The notes under the pieces are model-generated. The model was given only the letters and a program-made list of their open reading frames with translations, ran no database searches and was not told the DNA's origin. The translations under genes and the position numbers were made by a program. From JAAELZ01 sp965209105 (GTDB taxonomy: Bacteria; Pseudomonadota; Gammaproteobacteria; Arenicellales; Poriferihabitantaceae), in assembly GCA_965209105.1 (NCBI GenBank), contig CBDBQB010000020.1, forward strand, positions 1-64,000: a DNA stretch of 64,000 bases, in the 5' to 3' direction. Positions 54,808 through 63,256 of this stretch are shown in pieces (the first letter of the stretch is position 1; the number at the start of each line of letters is the position of its first letter).

Positions 54808-56748
54808 ATGCCTGATCAATCGCTGGCTGATCAAAGCGCGCTTACGCTGGCAGAGAACGGTGCATTTGCGCAAGCGATACCGAGCTTTAATCCTCGGGAA
54901 GGGCAGCAGGCATTTGCCCGAAATGTTGCAGACCTGATCGATTCGGGTGGCGTCTTAGTCGCGGAATCTGGGACGGGAACAGGCAAAACTTTTGCCTATC
55001 TTGTGCCCGCTGTTTTGTCGGGGCGGCAAGTGGTGATTTCTACGGGCACACGACATTTACAGGATCAGCTGTTTTTCAGAGATTTACCGATGGTGCGTAA
55101 AACGCTCGGTGTCTCGCCAGACGTGGCTTTACTCAAAGGTCGTTCTAACTATTTGTGCTTGTTTCGCTTAAAGCAGCTCGCTCAAGACCCGGCGCTCAAA
55201 TATCAGAAGGGAATCGCTGAAAAGCGTTCGACACTGGAAAACTGGGCGTCTATGACCGCCCGTGGGGAAATAGCGGAAGTGTCGGAATTGGACGAACAAG
55301 ACCCTATTTGGCGTCAGGTCACGTCCACCGCCGATAATTGCTTGGGCAGCGAATGTCCGGATTTTAAGGCTTGTTATGTCAATAAGGCGCGTCAACGCGC
55401 GATTAAGGCTAAGGTAGTGGTGGTGAATCATCATTTGTTCTTTTCAGATGTGAGTTTGAAGGAGCAGGGCTTTGGGGAATTATTGCCAGATTACGAGGTG
55501 GTGATTTTTGATGAGGCGCATCAACTGCCGGAGATCGCAACGCGATTCTTTGGTTTTTCGATTTCGACCTTTCAAATCAATGATCTCTGCCGAGATATTT
55601 TGGTCACCGAAGCCAAGGAGAAAAGCGGCGTGCCCATGCAAGACGCTATCGATAGCGTGAAAAACGGTGTCGCGCCCTTACACCTCGCCGCCTCAAAACA
55701 TGGTCGCGGCGCTAGTCAGTTACTGGTTGAAGATCCCGCTTGTTTGAGTTCGATTAATGATTTACTGGATGCGTTGGCTGATTTAGAAACGTTACTGTCC
55801 AATGCGGGCAGCGCAGGAGATGGCTTGCAACGCTGTCACGAGCGGGTCTTGCAATTGCAGGGGCAGCTACTTGATTGGTTGGAGCATAGCGCACGTGCGG
55901 GAGAATTGGTCTGTTGGTTTGAAACGACCAACGCGACCACGCGCCTGACGGCAAGCCCCTTGAGCGTGAGTGATCAGATGCGTGAAATATTGGGGCAAGT
56001 TGGTAAGAGCGCTATCCTTACGTCGGCGACGCTGGCGGCGGGCGAGGATTTCGGGTTTTATCTCCAACACTTGGGCGTGGACGAGGTACAAACCGCGCGC
56101 TACGACAGCCCCTTTGATTACCCACAACACGCGCTACTGTATCTACCGGAAGATTTGCCAGAACCTCAGGATAAGCGCTTCGTTGACGCGATGGTCAAAG
56201 CGAGTTTGCCCGTGCTGAACGCATCAGAAGGCCGCGCCTTTATGTTGTTTACGTCATACGCAATGCTGCATCGTGCCGCGAAGAAAATGCGTGAATACCC
56301 TGAGTGGAACTTGTTTGTTCAGGGTCAAGCACCACGCGGGGAGTTGATCGAACAATTTCGTGGGGCTGATCGAGCAATATTAATGGGCACAGCCTCTTTT
56401 TGGGAAGGGGTCGATATTCAAGGAGATGATTTATCTTGCGTGATTATCGATAAATTACCCTTTGCGCCGCCCAATGATCCGGTGATGAGCGCGCGACTAA
56501 AATTGCTTGAACAGGCCGGTGGCAAACCGTTTTTTGATATTCAAATTCCCAGCGCGATCATCAGTCTCAAACAGGGGGCGGGACGGCTGATTCGAGATGA
56601 AAACGATCAAGGCGTGTTGATGATTTGTGATGTGCGCTTACGCACGAAAGGCTATGGCTCGAAGTTTCTAGATGCGCTGCCGCCGATGCGCCGAAGCAGC
56701 CGCATACAAGATGTAAAAACGTTTTTTGCCAATCGAAAAGTTGCTTGA
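54808..56748 (+). CDS. yoaA: DinG/YoaA-family ATP-dependent DNA helicase
   Basis: The 646-residue superfamily 2 XPD-like helicase has Walker A ESGTGTGKTFAYL, the four cysteines of an iron-sulfur cluster (CLGSECPDFKACYV region with an upstream Cys in NYLCLFRL), DEAH, and motif VI QGAGRLIRDENDQG. Length matches YoaA (636) more than DinG (716). YoaA works with DNA polymerase III chi at stalled forks. The tsaB gene overlaps its 3' end, the usual neighbour. Confidence 0.93.
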   Translation: MPDQSLADQSALTLAENGAFAQAIPSFNPREGQQAFARNVADLIDSGGVLVAESGTGTGKTFAYLVPAVLSGRQVVISTGTRHLQDQLFFRDLPMVRKTLGVSPDVALLKGRSNYLCLFRLKQLAQDPALKYQKGIAEKRSTLENWASMTARGEIAEVSELDEQDPIWRQVTSTADNCLGSECPDFKACYVNKARQRAIKAKVVVVNHHLFFSDVSLKEQGFGELLPDYEVVIFDEAHQLPEIATRFFGFSISTFQINDLCRDILVTEAKEKSGVPMQDAIDSVKNGVAPLHLAASKHGRGASQLLVEDPACLSSINDLLDALADLETLLSNAGSAGDGLQRCHERVLQLQGQLLDWLEHSARAGELVCWFETTNATTRLTASPLSVSDQMREILGQVGKSAILTSATLAAGEDFGFYLQHLGVDEVQTARYDSPFDYPQHALLYLPEDLPEPQDKRFVDAMVKASLPVLNASEGRAFMLFTSYAMLHRAAKKMREYPEWNLFVQGQAPRGELIEQFRGADRAILMGTASFWEGVDIQGDDLSCVIIDKLPFAPPNDPVMSARLKLLEQAGGKPFFDIQIPSAIISLKQGAGRLIRDENDQGVLMICDVRLRTKGYGSKFLDALPPMRRSSRIQDVKTFFANRKVA

Positions 56749-56753
56749 GAGCG

Positions 56754-57443
56754 ATGCGAATCCTAGCCATTGATACCGTGACCGAGATGTGTTCGGTGGC
56801 TTTGTGGGTAGAGGGTGCGCTCACCACGCGGCAAGAATTAGCTGCGCAGCGGCATTCTAATATTGTATTGGGCATGGTCGATGAGTTATTGCTTGAAAGC
56901 AAGGTGGCCTTGTCCGACATAGATTTAATCGTCGCCGATGTGGGCCCCGGATCCTTTACGGGTATCAGAATTGGCATGGGGGTGGCGCAAGGCTTAGCGT
57001 ATGGGGCAGATATTCCTATCTTGGCAGTGGATGCACTCTCGCTGCTTGCCCAGAGTGTAGCCAAGGACAATGATAAAGACGTCCTAGCCGCGATTGATGC
57101 GCGAATGGGGCAAGTGTATTGGGCGCATTATGTAAGGCAAGCAGACGGGCTTAAATTGAGCGATGAACTGCATTTGAGCAATCCAGAAGAAATTAATTTA
57201 GCGGAAGAAAATGTGCTGGGTTTAGGCAGTGGTATCGATGCATACACTGATGAAATCTCCTCGCGATGTCAGCAACTAGAAATAGTCGAGAAGCAGTTTC
57301 CGTTGGCGCAGTATGCGATAAGCATCGCGCTTGAGGCGTCCAAATCGGAATGGCAATCGGCGGGCGAATTGATGCCTATTTATCTAAGAAATGATGTTGC
57401 GAAGGTCAGTCAGAAAGCGGTTAAACACTTAGACCCTACTTAA
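56754..57443 (+). CDS. tsaB: tRNA threonylcarbamoyladenosine biosynthesis protein TsaB
   Basis: The 229-residue protein is the catalytically inactive ASKHA-fold partner of TsaD in t6A37 synthesis. ILAIDTVTEMCSVALW, AAQRHSNIVLGMVDELL and VGPGSFTGIRIGMGVAQGLA are conserved; the TsaD metal-binding histidines are not expected here. ATG at 56754 is used; a TTG at 56745 overlaps the yoaA stop. Its end overlaps the convergent gene by four bases. Confidence 0.95.
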   Translation: MRILAIDTVTEMCSVALWVEGALTTRQELAAQRHSNIVLGMVDELLLESKVALSDIDLIVADVGPGSFTGIRIGMGVAQGLAYGADIPILAVDALSLLAQSVAKDNDKDVLAAIDARMGQVYWAHYVRQADGLKLSDELHLSNPEEINLAEENVLGLGSGIDAYTDEISSRCQQLEIVEKQFPLAQYAISIALEASKSEWQSAGELMPIYLRNDVAKVSQKAVKHLDPT

Positions 57444-57925
57444 CACAACACATCAAAGGGGTGCGTGACAATTTTCTTTCCGTCGATACGAACTTCTGCG
57501 CGCCATTGGCCAATAAATTCACCCATGCCAAAAGCAGGGTCAAAAATTTGTGCGATAGCAGCTCCCGTAGGGCCGGACAATCTCAGCCACGCCCAAACGC
57601 GGGTGCCTTTGCCATAAGAGGTGAATGCATAGCGTGTTTTTTGCTCTAGTTTGTTGCCCGGATTTAACCAATCGACAATAAGCTCGTGCTGGCTGGGCGT
57701 TTGACGCTCAGGTGCGGTGACATCAATCACCGTGTAAATTTTATCTGAGCAATCGAAGTGTTTTTCGGGTGTAGAGCCAGGGATGTCATCAATCGCGCGG
57801 GCGGTGATGAAGGTGTTAAAACTTGGGCTGACCGTAACGGCTTTATCTTGAGCGATAGAATGGTGGCTGAAAGCCAGAGCGCAAACTAAAACGATACGCA
57901 GCGCAAAATTCCATTTTTGTAGCAT
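57440..57925 (-). CDS. small secreted protein, paralogue of 61356-61826
   Basis: The 161-residue protein has a signal peptide (IVLVCALAFSHHSIAQ, cleaved near residue 26) and a mature beta-sandwich-like domain. It resembles the protein at 61356-61826: both have a DCxDKIYxxx segment, a stretch of alternating charge (WLNPGNKLEQKTRYAF here), GQW near the end, and finish with a hydrophobic residue-Leu-Cys, so Cys-Cys disulfide closure of the fold is likely. No named family was recognised. Convergent with tsaB. Confidence 0.78.
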   Translation of the reverse strand: MLQKWNFALRIVLVCALAFSHHSIAQDKAVTVSPSFNTFITARAIDDIPGSTPEKHFDCSDKIYTVIDVTAPERQTPSQHELIVDWLNPGNKLEQKTRYAFTSYGKGTRVWAWLRLSGPTGAAIAQIFDPAFGMGEFIGQWRAEVRIDGKKIVTHPFDVLC

Positions 57926-57934
57926 AAAAGGCGT

Positions 57935-58414
57935 TTAACGGCTGGCGTTCCAAGTGCCGCCAAGATTACAGGTTTCGGCGACCGTGGTGGTGGTTGTTTC
58001 GCCCACGGTTTCGGTCTCTGAGACCGTTCCAGTATTAAACCATGAGCCACCCATGCTGCTGTTATTGCTTGAGCCGGTGAGGATGATGGATCCATTTGCT
58101 GTGGTTGCCGTGATATTGATGCTGTTTCCGCTCAGGGTGCCCGTCAGGGCGCCACCGCCGATGCAGTTGTTATTCGAGCTAAAAACGCCAACCAAGGTAT
58201 TACCCGAAAAAGGGTCATTCGTGTCATCAGCTGCCTGCGATAGGCCCATCGAAAACGAAGCATAGGCGACATTATTTCTGGCTAAGGTGCCGAACCAAGT
58301 CCCCCCAACGCTAAGCCCAAGGCCACCAGCTGTTGTGCCACCACTGCATCCGCTTAGGAGGCTGATGAGTAGGCCAGCTGCCGCGAAGGCTTTAAGAATA
58401 TTATGGAATTTCAT
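57935..58414 (-). CDS. small outer-surface lipoprotein, Thr/Ser/Gly-rich
   Basis: The 159-residue protein has a lipobox (LLISLLSGC, Cys near residue 24) followed by a beta-rich domain with low-complexity Asn/Thr/Gly/Ser segments (TGTLSGNSINITATT, ETETVGETTTTTVAETC). Three further cysteines lie in the mature part. No family was recognised. ATG at 58414 begins the signal sequence; a frame 19 codons longer overlaps ypjD. It is ten bases downstream of the small secreted gene's start region but in the same direction, so the two may be co-transcribed. Confidence 0.75.
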   Translation of the reverse strand: MKFHNILKAFAAAGLLISLLSGCSGGTTAGGLGLSVGGTWFGTLARNNVAYASFSMGLSQAADDTNDPFSGNTLVGVFSSNNNCIGGGALTGTLSGNSINITATTANGSIILTGSSNNSSMGGSWFNTGTVSETETVGETTTTTVAETCNLGGTWNASR

Positions 58415-58424
58415 AGGTAGGTGA

Positions 58425-59255
58425 TCAATGGATAATAAGCTCTCGAACGGCTCTTGTGCCGAAATAGCCAAGCAAAAACAAACTATAGCAGATTATAGTG
58501 TAAATTGACGCTTGCCGTCCTCTCCAACCTGAAAAATACCGTCCTAACAATAAGATAGCGTAGGCAAGCCATGTTAAGAGGGTGAGAACGATGTGGTGAT
58601 TGAAGCTAAATAAACTACCGTGTTGAGCATGATTAACGGTCAAACCCGCCGCGAGCGTAAGGCTCAATAGCATAAAACCCAGCGTGATGAATTGAAATAG
58701 CATGGTTTCCATACTTTGTAAGGCGGGTAAAGAGATAAAAGATACCTTGTTTTGCGGTTTGCTGTGTGTGCGAAGTTGCTTATCTTGAATGAGGATCAGA
58801 ATCGATTGCGCAAAGGCGAGGCTTAATAGGGCAAAGCTAATAATACTTAATGCAATATGCCACTCGAAACTAGGGTGGGCGATCGAAACGGATTCGTTGA
58901 TGGGGTTCAGCCAGCGGCCAGCGAGCAAACCTAGAATGGTGGCGGGTAAAATAGCCAAACCAAGGTTCAGCGTCGCGCGAACCATTGATAGCAGGATGAA
59001 TAACAGCGTTGCAAATGCAGCGACACTTGAGATAGATTGTCCTAAACTCAAACTGCTTTGATCGGCGATGGGCGCTTGGTTGACAACGCGGATATAGAGG
59101 TCAACGAAATGTGCAATCAGGCCAATTAGGCTAAGGCTGATAATTCGAGACCGGGCGCTCGGAGTGTGTTTGTCCGAGGCGGTTGTATATTGCCAAAGCA
59201 AGACTAAAGCCACGAGATAGCAACTTAAAGATAGCCAGGTGAGCGCTGAGAACAT
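58425..59255 (-). CDS. ypjD: inner-membrane protein YpjD (CcsA/CorB-like)
   Basis: The 276-residue protein has eight predicted transmembrane helices and the cytochrome c assembly (CcmC/CcsA) pattern, including WHIALSIISFALLSLAFAQS and the C-terminal FNHHIVLTLLTWLAYAILLL and RYFSGWRG segments with conserved His. It is always found next to ffh in gammaproteobacteria. Its precise role is not settled. ATG at 59255 fits the YpjD N-terminus; the frame extends 46 codons further without conservation and would overlap ffh. Confidence 0.9.
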   Translation of the reverse strand: MFSALTWLSLSCYLVALVLLWQYTTASDKHTPSARSRIISLSLIGLIAHFVDLYIRVVNQAPIADQSSLSLGQSISSVAAFATLLFILLSMVRATLNLGLAILPATILGLLAGRWLNPINESVSIAHPSFEWHIALSIISFALLSLAFAQSILILIQDKQLRTHSKPQNKVSFISLPALQSMETMLFQFITLGFMLLSLTLAAGLTVNHAQHGSLFSFNHHIVLTLLTWLAYAILLLGRYFSGWRGRQASIYTIICYSLFLLGYFGTRAVRELIIH

Positions 59256-59381
59256 AAAAATACGGTTAGCAAAAACTTCCGAGCAAAGTATAGTGGAATT
59301 TGATGTATGGTACGTGACCATCTCAAGCGATGCGGATAAAATACGCGGCCTGCGAAAATAATTGATGATGATTGATGAGAA

Positions 59382-60761
59382 ATGTTTGAACAATTAGGAG
59401 ATCGATTTAAACGCACCTTCAAAACCCTAAGAGGGCGTGGGCGTTTAAGCGAAGAAAATATTCAAGATGCCCTGCGCGAGGTGCGTATCGCCTTGCTAGA
59501 GGCAGATGTGGCTTTGGCCGTGGTTAAGCCTTTCATCGAGCAGGTTCGTGCCCGCGCGATTGGCACTGAGGTTTTAGATAGCCTAAGCCCCGGTGAGGCG
59601 ATGGTAAGAGTCGTCCATGATGAGTTGATTGAACTGATGGGCGCGCAAAACGACGCGCTTAACTTGGCTGCAAAACCGCCTGTTGTGGTGTTGGTTGCGG
59701 GCTTACAAGGCGCGGGTAAAACCACCACTGTTGCGAAACTCGCTTATTTTCTAAAAACACGCGAAAAGAAAACGGTAGCGGTGGTGAGTACGGATACATC
59801 CCGACCCGCCGCGATTGAGCAATTAAGGCAAGTATCGCACACCGCCGAGGCGCAATTTATTGAAAGCACGACGAATCAAAACCCGGTTGATATTGCCCAA
59901 GCAGCTGTTTTGCAGGCGAAACGCCTGAACGCGGATGTATTGATTATTGATACAGCTGGTCGTTTGCATGTTGATCAGGCGCTGATGGAAGAAGTTCAGC
60001 AAATTCATGCTTCAACCTCACCCACTGAAACCTTATTTGTGGTGGATAGTTTGACGGGACAGGATGCAGTGAATTCGGCAAAAGCATTTAACGAAACGCT
60101 GGAATTGACAGGGCTGGTGTTGACAAAAACCGATGGCGATGCGCGGGGCGGCGCTGCGCTTTCGATTCGGCAGGTCACTGGTAAACCGATCAAGTTTTTG
60201 GGCGTGGGTGAGGGCATAGATAAACTTGAAGCCTTTCATCCAGACCGAGTTGCCTCGCGCATATTGGGCATGGGAGATGTGCTCAGTTTGGTTGAGGAAG
60301 TAGAGCGAAAAGTTGATAAGCAACAAGCTCAGAAATTAGCACGCAAAGTAAGCAGAGGAAAGGGTTTTGATCTAAATGATTTCCGCGATCAATTACTACA
60401 AATGGACAAGATGGGAGGCATGTCGAGTATGATGGACAAGTTGCCCGGCATGGATAAACTACCCCAAGGGGCGGTTGGCCAAGGCGAGAAAGAAACCAGG
60501 CGCATCGTTGCAATTATTAATTCGATGACAGCTAAAGAGCGTACCTTTCCTGCGCTGATTAAAGCCACCCGAAAGCAGCGAATCGCCGCGGGTTCCGGCA
60601 CGCAAGTTCAAGATATTAATCGCTTATTGAAACAATTTACCCAGATGCAAAAAATGATGAAAAAAATGAAAAGCAAAGGCGGTATGCGCAAGATGATGGC
60701 GATGATGAAAGGCATGGGCGGTGGTATGGGGGGAGGGGGTTTCCCGGGAATGCCGCGTTAA
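59382..60761 (+). CDS. ffh: signal recognition particle protein Ffh
   Basis: The 459-residue GTPase binds 4.5S RNA and signal sequences during co-translational targeting. The N domain is followed by the G domain with GLQGAGKTTTVAKLAYFL, DTAGRLHVDQALMEEVQ and TKTDGDARGGAALSI, then a Met-rich M domain (KMMKKMKSKGGMRKMMAMMK) ending in a Gly-rich tail. Diverges from ypjD. Confidence 0.97.
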   Translation: MFEQLGDRFKRTFKTLRGRGRLSEENIQDALREVRIALLEADVALAVVKPFIEQVRARAIGTEVLDSLSPGEAMVRVVHDELIELMGAQNDALNLAAKPPVVVLVAGLQGAGKTTTVAKLAYFLKTREKKTVAVVSTDTSRPAAIEQLRQVSHTAEAQFIESTTNQNPVDIAQAAVLQAKRLNADVLIIDTAGRLHVDQALMEEVQQIHASTSPTETLFVVDSLTGQDAVNSAKAFNETLELTGLVLTKTDGDARGGAALSIRQVTGKPIKFLGVGEGIDKLEAFHPDRVASRILGMGDVLSLVEEVERKVDKQQAQKLARKVSRGKGFDLNDFRDQLLQMDKMGGMSSMMDKLPGMDKLPQGAVGQGEKETRRIVAIINSMTAKERTFPALIKATRKQRIAAGSGTQVQDINRLLKQFTQMQKMMKKMKSKGGMRKMMAMMKGMGGGMGGGGFPGMPR

Positions 60762-60790
60762 GTGGTCATTCGATTTAATGCTTAACCAGT

Positions 60791-60823
60791 CAATGCGAGT
60801 CGCATAGCAACGCGGCAATCCAG
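60791..60823 (+). repeat. dispersed intergenic repeat, copy B
   Basis: A shortened and diverged copy containing GCGAGTCGCATAGCAACGCG and GCAATCCAG. It lies between ffh and the small lipoprotein gene. Confidence 0.7.
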
Positions 60824-60880
60824 GCGGCATGAGAATAATTGCTCAATGCCATTCACTTATTAAAATAGACTAATCCAACA

Positions 60881-61228
60881 ATGAATAAGAAATTCACACT
60901 ATCAGCCTTATTATCTGCATGCCTCATGTCCAGCCTAACGGGCTGTGATGAAATTTCCTCCATCGGCGGCGATGATCAAGTTGCAACCCAGTGTTTGTCC
61001 TTTGGTCAGGCAGTTCAGCTGGCGGGTGGTTACCGACATACCGTTCGCAACAGCTGCGATAAACAAATTAATGTATTGGAGCAATCTACGGAACAACGTT
61101 TTACCTTGGTTGCTAAAGGCGAACAGAATTTGATTTTATTTGCCGCGACAACGAGTATGGCTGCGTGTTTTTCGCCTTACGAGCCGGACATTAAAAGCTC
61201 GAACGGCAAGTTTCAGTGTCGGAAGTAG
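60881..61228 (+). CDS. small lipoprotein with four mature cysteines
   Basis: The 115-residue protein has a lipobox (LMSSLTGC, Cys22) followed by Asp, which in enteric systems can favour inner-membrane retention. The mature domain is about 90 residues and beta-rich, with four cysteines besides the lipidated one (TQCLSFG, NSCDKQ, AACFSPYEP, FQCRK) that could form two disulfides. No family recognised. It lies between two dispersed repeats. Confidence 0.72.
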   Translation: MNKKFTLSALLSACLMSSLTGCDEISSIGGDDQVATQCLSFGQAVQLAGGYRHTVRNSCDKQINVLEQSTEQRFTLVAKGEQNLILFAATTSMAACFSPYEPDIKSSNGKFQCRK

Positions 61229-61283
61229 TTGTTTAGATGAGTTTTCTTATAACGGTGGGATCATGCAGATAACAGCCAGCCTC

Positions 61284-61320
61284 ACGTCTTTGCGAGGAGC
61301 AAAGCGACGCGGCAATCCAA
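61284..61320 (+). repeat. dispersed intergenic repeat, copy C
   Basis: The fullest plus-strand copy, containing GCGAGGAGCAAAGCGACGCG followed by GCAATCCAA. It is 460 bases from copy B and in the same orientation. Confidence 0.75.
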
Positions 61321-61355
61321 CAGCATTCGCTATATCCATGGCTCAAATATAAGTA

Positions 61356-61826
61356 GTGAACGGAATTATATTTCTCAATCGGGAGGCACTTTTGCTAATC
61401 TGTGCAATGACGCTACTTGCTACCTCGCTGTGCCATGCGGAAAATCCACAGTTAGTTCTATCAAAGTCAGTCTCCCACTATATCGGTGGGCGTATTGAGT
61501 CGGAAGAAATCACAAACCAGTTTGATTGCCGTGACAAGATTTACGCGACATTACAAATGGATCGTGTAGTAAAGGGAGACAAAAACATTACATTCGAATG
61601 GTATAAGCCAGACAAGCAGCTTGAACTCGTTCAAAGAGACCACTTAACAGCATCAGACGCAATGGGCCGTCGTTGGGCATCAAAATGGCTAAGTCTATCT
61701 AGAGGTGGCATGGCTGGAATATTCGGAGATTACAGCGCGTACAACAAATATACTGGCCAATGGGTCGTTGTTGCTAAGTTAGGTGGTGTAAAATCCGCTT
61801 CGCAAGGATTTAGTTTGCTTTGTTGA
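61356..61826 (+). CDS. small secreted protein, paralogue of 57440-57925
   Basis: The 156-residue protein has a signal peptide (ALLLICAMTLLATSLCHA) and a mature domain with FDCRDKIYATLQ, GQWVVVAKLGG and the C-terminal Cys, matching the gene at 57440-57925 across its length. Two starts are possible: GTG at 61356, or TTG at 61392 with a strong GGGAGG site six bases upstream; the former keeps an Arg in the signal n-region. It precedes tRNA-Leu on the opposite strand. Confidence 0.72.
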   Translation: MNGIIFLNREALLLICAMTLLATSLCHAENPQLVLSKSVSHYIGGRIESEEITNQFDCRDKIYATLQMDRVVKGDKNITFEWYKPDKQLELVQRDHLTASDAMGRRWASKWLSLSRGGMAGIFGDYSAYNKYTGQWVVVAKLGGVKSASQGFSLLC

Positions 61827-61881
61827 GATTCGCATAAAGCGAAGTCTTTATGCCTTACCATAAAATATAGAAAATATTAAA

Positions 61882-61968
61882 TGGTACCGAAGGCCGGAAT
61901 CGAACCGGCACGGTATTGCTACCACTGGATTTTGAATCCAGCGCGTCTACCAGTTTCGCCACTTCGGC
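61882..61968 (-). tRNA. tRNA-Leu (anticodon CAA)
   Basis: An 87-base class II tRNA on the minus strand, with acceptor GCCGAAG/CTTCGGT, anticodon stem CTGGA/TCCAG, anticodon CAA (plus-strand 61932-61934), a long variable arm and the T loop GTTCGATTC. CCA is encoded at the 3' end (61882-61884). Confidence 0.96.
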
Positions 61969-61981
61969 ACGGGGGGCGTAA

Positions 61982-62009
61982 GATATAGCAGATGGGTAAC
62001 TTTTGGCAA
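61982..62009 (-). promoter_or_regulatory. putative tRNA-Leu promoter
   Basis: On the minus strand TTGCCA (62009-62004) and TATATC (61987-61982) are 16 bases apart, ending 14 bases before the tRNA, with a GC-rich discriminator of the stable-RNA type (CGCCCCCC) between. Confidence 0.5.
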
Positions 62010-62130
62010 GCCTATATTTTACTTTTGAGGGACTTATTTATTGAAAGGCTTACCTTTAGGCTGGCTTGTGCGGGTTTATGTATTTAAGCGGAGAATTACT
62101 TTGTATCAGCAAATTTTTAATCTCATTAAC

Positions 62131-63129
62131 CTATATTTTTTGTAAATTATTTAAGCGGCTTAACGATGCAATTACAAACCCAAAAGCCCAAGATAAATGT
62201 ATTGACGGAAAGATAAAAGGTAGTAGTAGTAAGTATGTGGGTCTCTTCTTTTCATAGGCAATTTTTGCAGAAAAAATAATAGTGGAAAGTAAGTACAAAA
62301 CCGGAATAACCAACGCGTACTTTAAGCTTGTTAAGCACATTACTAAGGAAAGTAGAAGACCTACTAACAGAAATAAGGGCGCTCCTTGTCGGAGAGTGAA
62401 TGATTTTGGATGCTTAAGCAGAGTGTTAAAACGCCAAAACCCATACTGAAAATATTGTTTAGCTAAAGATGGAATGGTCTCTCGGCAGTAATACTGGCAT
62501 TGGATTGTTGGCTCAAGAATGATGGGGCCAATTCTTTTGCGTAGCCGAAAATTTAATTCATAATCTTGATTCCGAACCCAGTTTTCATTAAACCCACCGA
62601 TGGACAATATATTTTCTTTTAGCCAGCACCCACCGAAAACGGTATCTACTTCTTGTCTTTTTTTAGCATTTCTGTATTTGGCGTTTCCAATGCCAAATTT
62701 ACTGGTAGTTGCTGCTGCTATTGCTTGACCGACAAGGGTTTTCCCTATGGGTGAAATGACGCCTCCTACTGAAGAGCACTTTTCTTCGAGAAGGGTTGAA
62801 ACAGAATTAGAAATATATCTATTTTGGTAGATAGCATGAGCCCCTAACCAAAGAATGATAGAGTGCTTTGCTTCAGAAATGCCAATATTCATGGCGGCTG
62901 GGACTATTTTTTTAGGATTGTGAATTAACTTCACCTCTGGGTTTAACGAGCAGAATGCCCCAACTTCTTTTATCGTGTTATCTGTGCTGCCGCCGTCTAT
63001 TACTAATATCTCTAACTTGTCATGTGGGAAGTTATTGTTGAATATGGAATTTAAACATTCAGAAATAAACCCTTCTTCATTAAATGTTGGGATCAATATT
63101 GAAACGAATGGGGTGCGCGTGATGGGCAT
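62131..63129 (-). CDS. family 2 glycosyltransferase
   Basis: The 332-residue membrane protein has an N-terminal GT-A domain: VSILIPTFNEEGFISECLNS, VIDGGSTDNTIKEVG and the DxD-like and ED-type motifs (NWVRNQDYELNFRLRKRIG). Two to four C-terminal transmembrane helices follow. It is similar to succinoglycan-type chain-extending transferases (ExoA-like) and should add a sugar to a lipid-linked or exported polysaccharide. It diverges from the Gfo/Idh/MocA gene, with a probable shared polysaccharide role. Confidence 0.88.
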   Translation of the reverse strand: MPITRTPFVSILIPTFNEEGFISECLNSIFNNNFPHDKLEILVIDGGSTDNTIKEVGAFCSLNPEVKLIHNPKKIVPAAMNIGISEAKHSIILWLGAHAIYQNRYISNSVSTLLEEKCSSVGGVISPIGKTLVGQAIAAATTSKFGIGNAKYRNAKKRQEVDTVFGGCWLKENILSIGGFNENWVRNQDYELNFRLRKRIGPIILEPTIQCQYYCRETIPSLAKQYFQYGFWRFNTLLKHPKSFTLRQGAPLFLLVGLLLSLVMCLTSLKYALVIPVLYLLSTIIFSAKIAYEKKRPTYLLLLPFIFPSIHLSWAFGFVIASLSRLNNLQKI

Positions 63130-63256
63130 TCTAGAAGGTGCTAAATCTTATAGTTTAGAGCGAAGTATAATACTCCACATCATCTTTATTTGTCTTGACA
63201 TGATTGCGCTTAATTAGTACCTTCTCGCGCCAGAATTTTACACGCGAGAGGCGTAG

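Noticed and set aside
62066..62257. 63-codon plus-strand frame after tRNA-Leu
   Set aside because: It overlaps the 3' end of the glycosyltransferase gene on the other strand and has no recognisable sequence.
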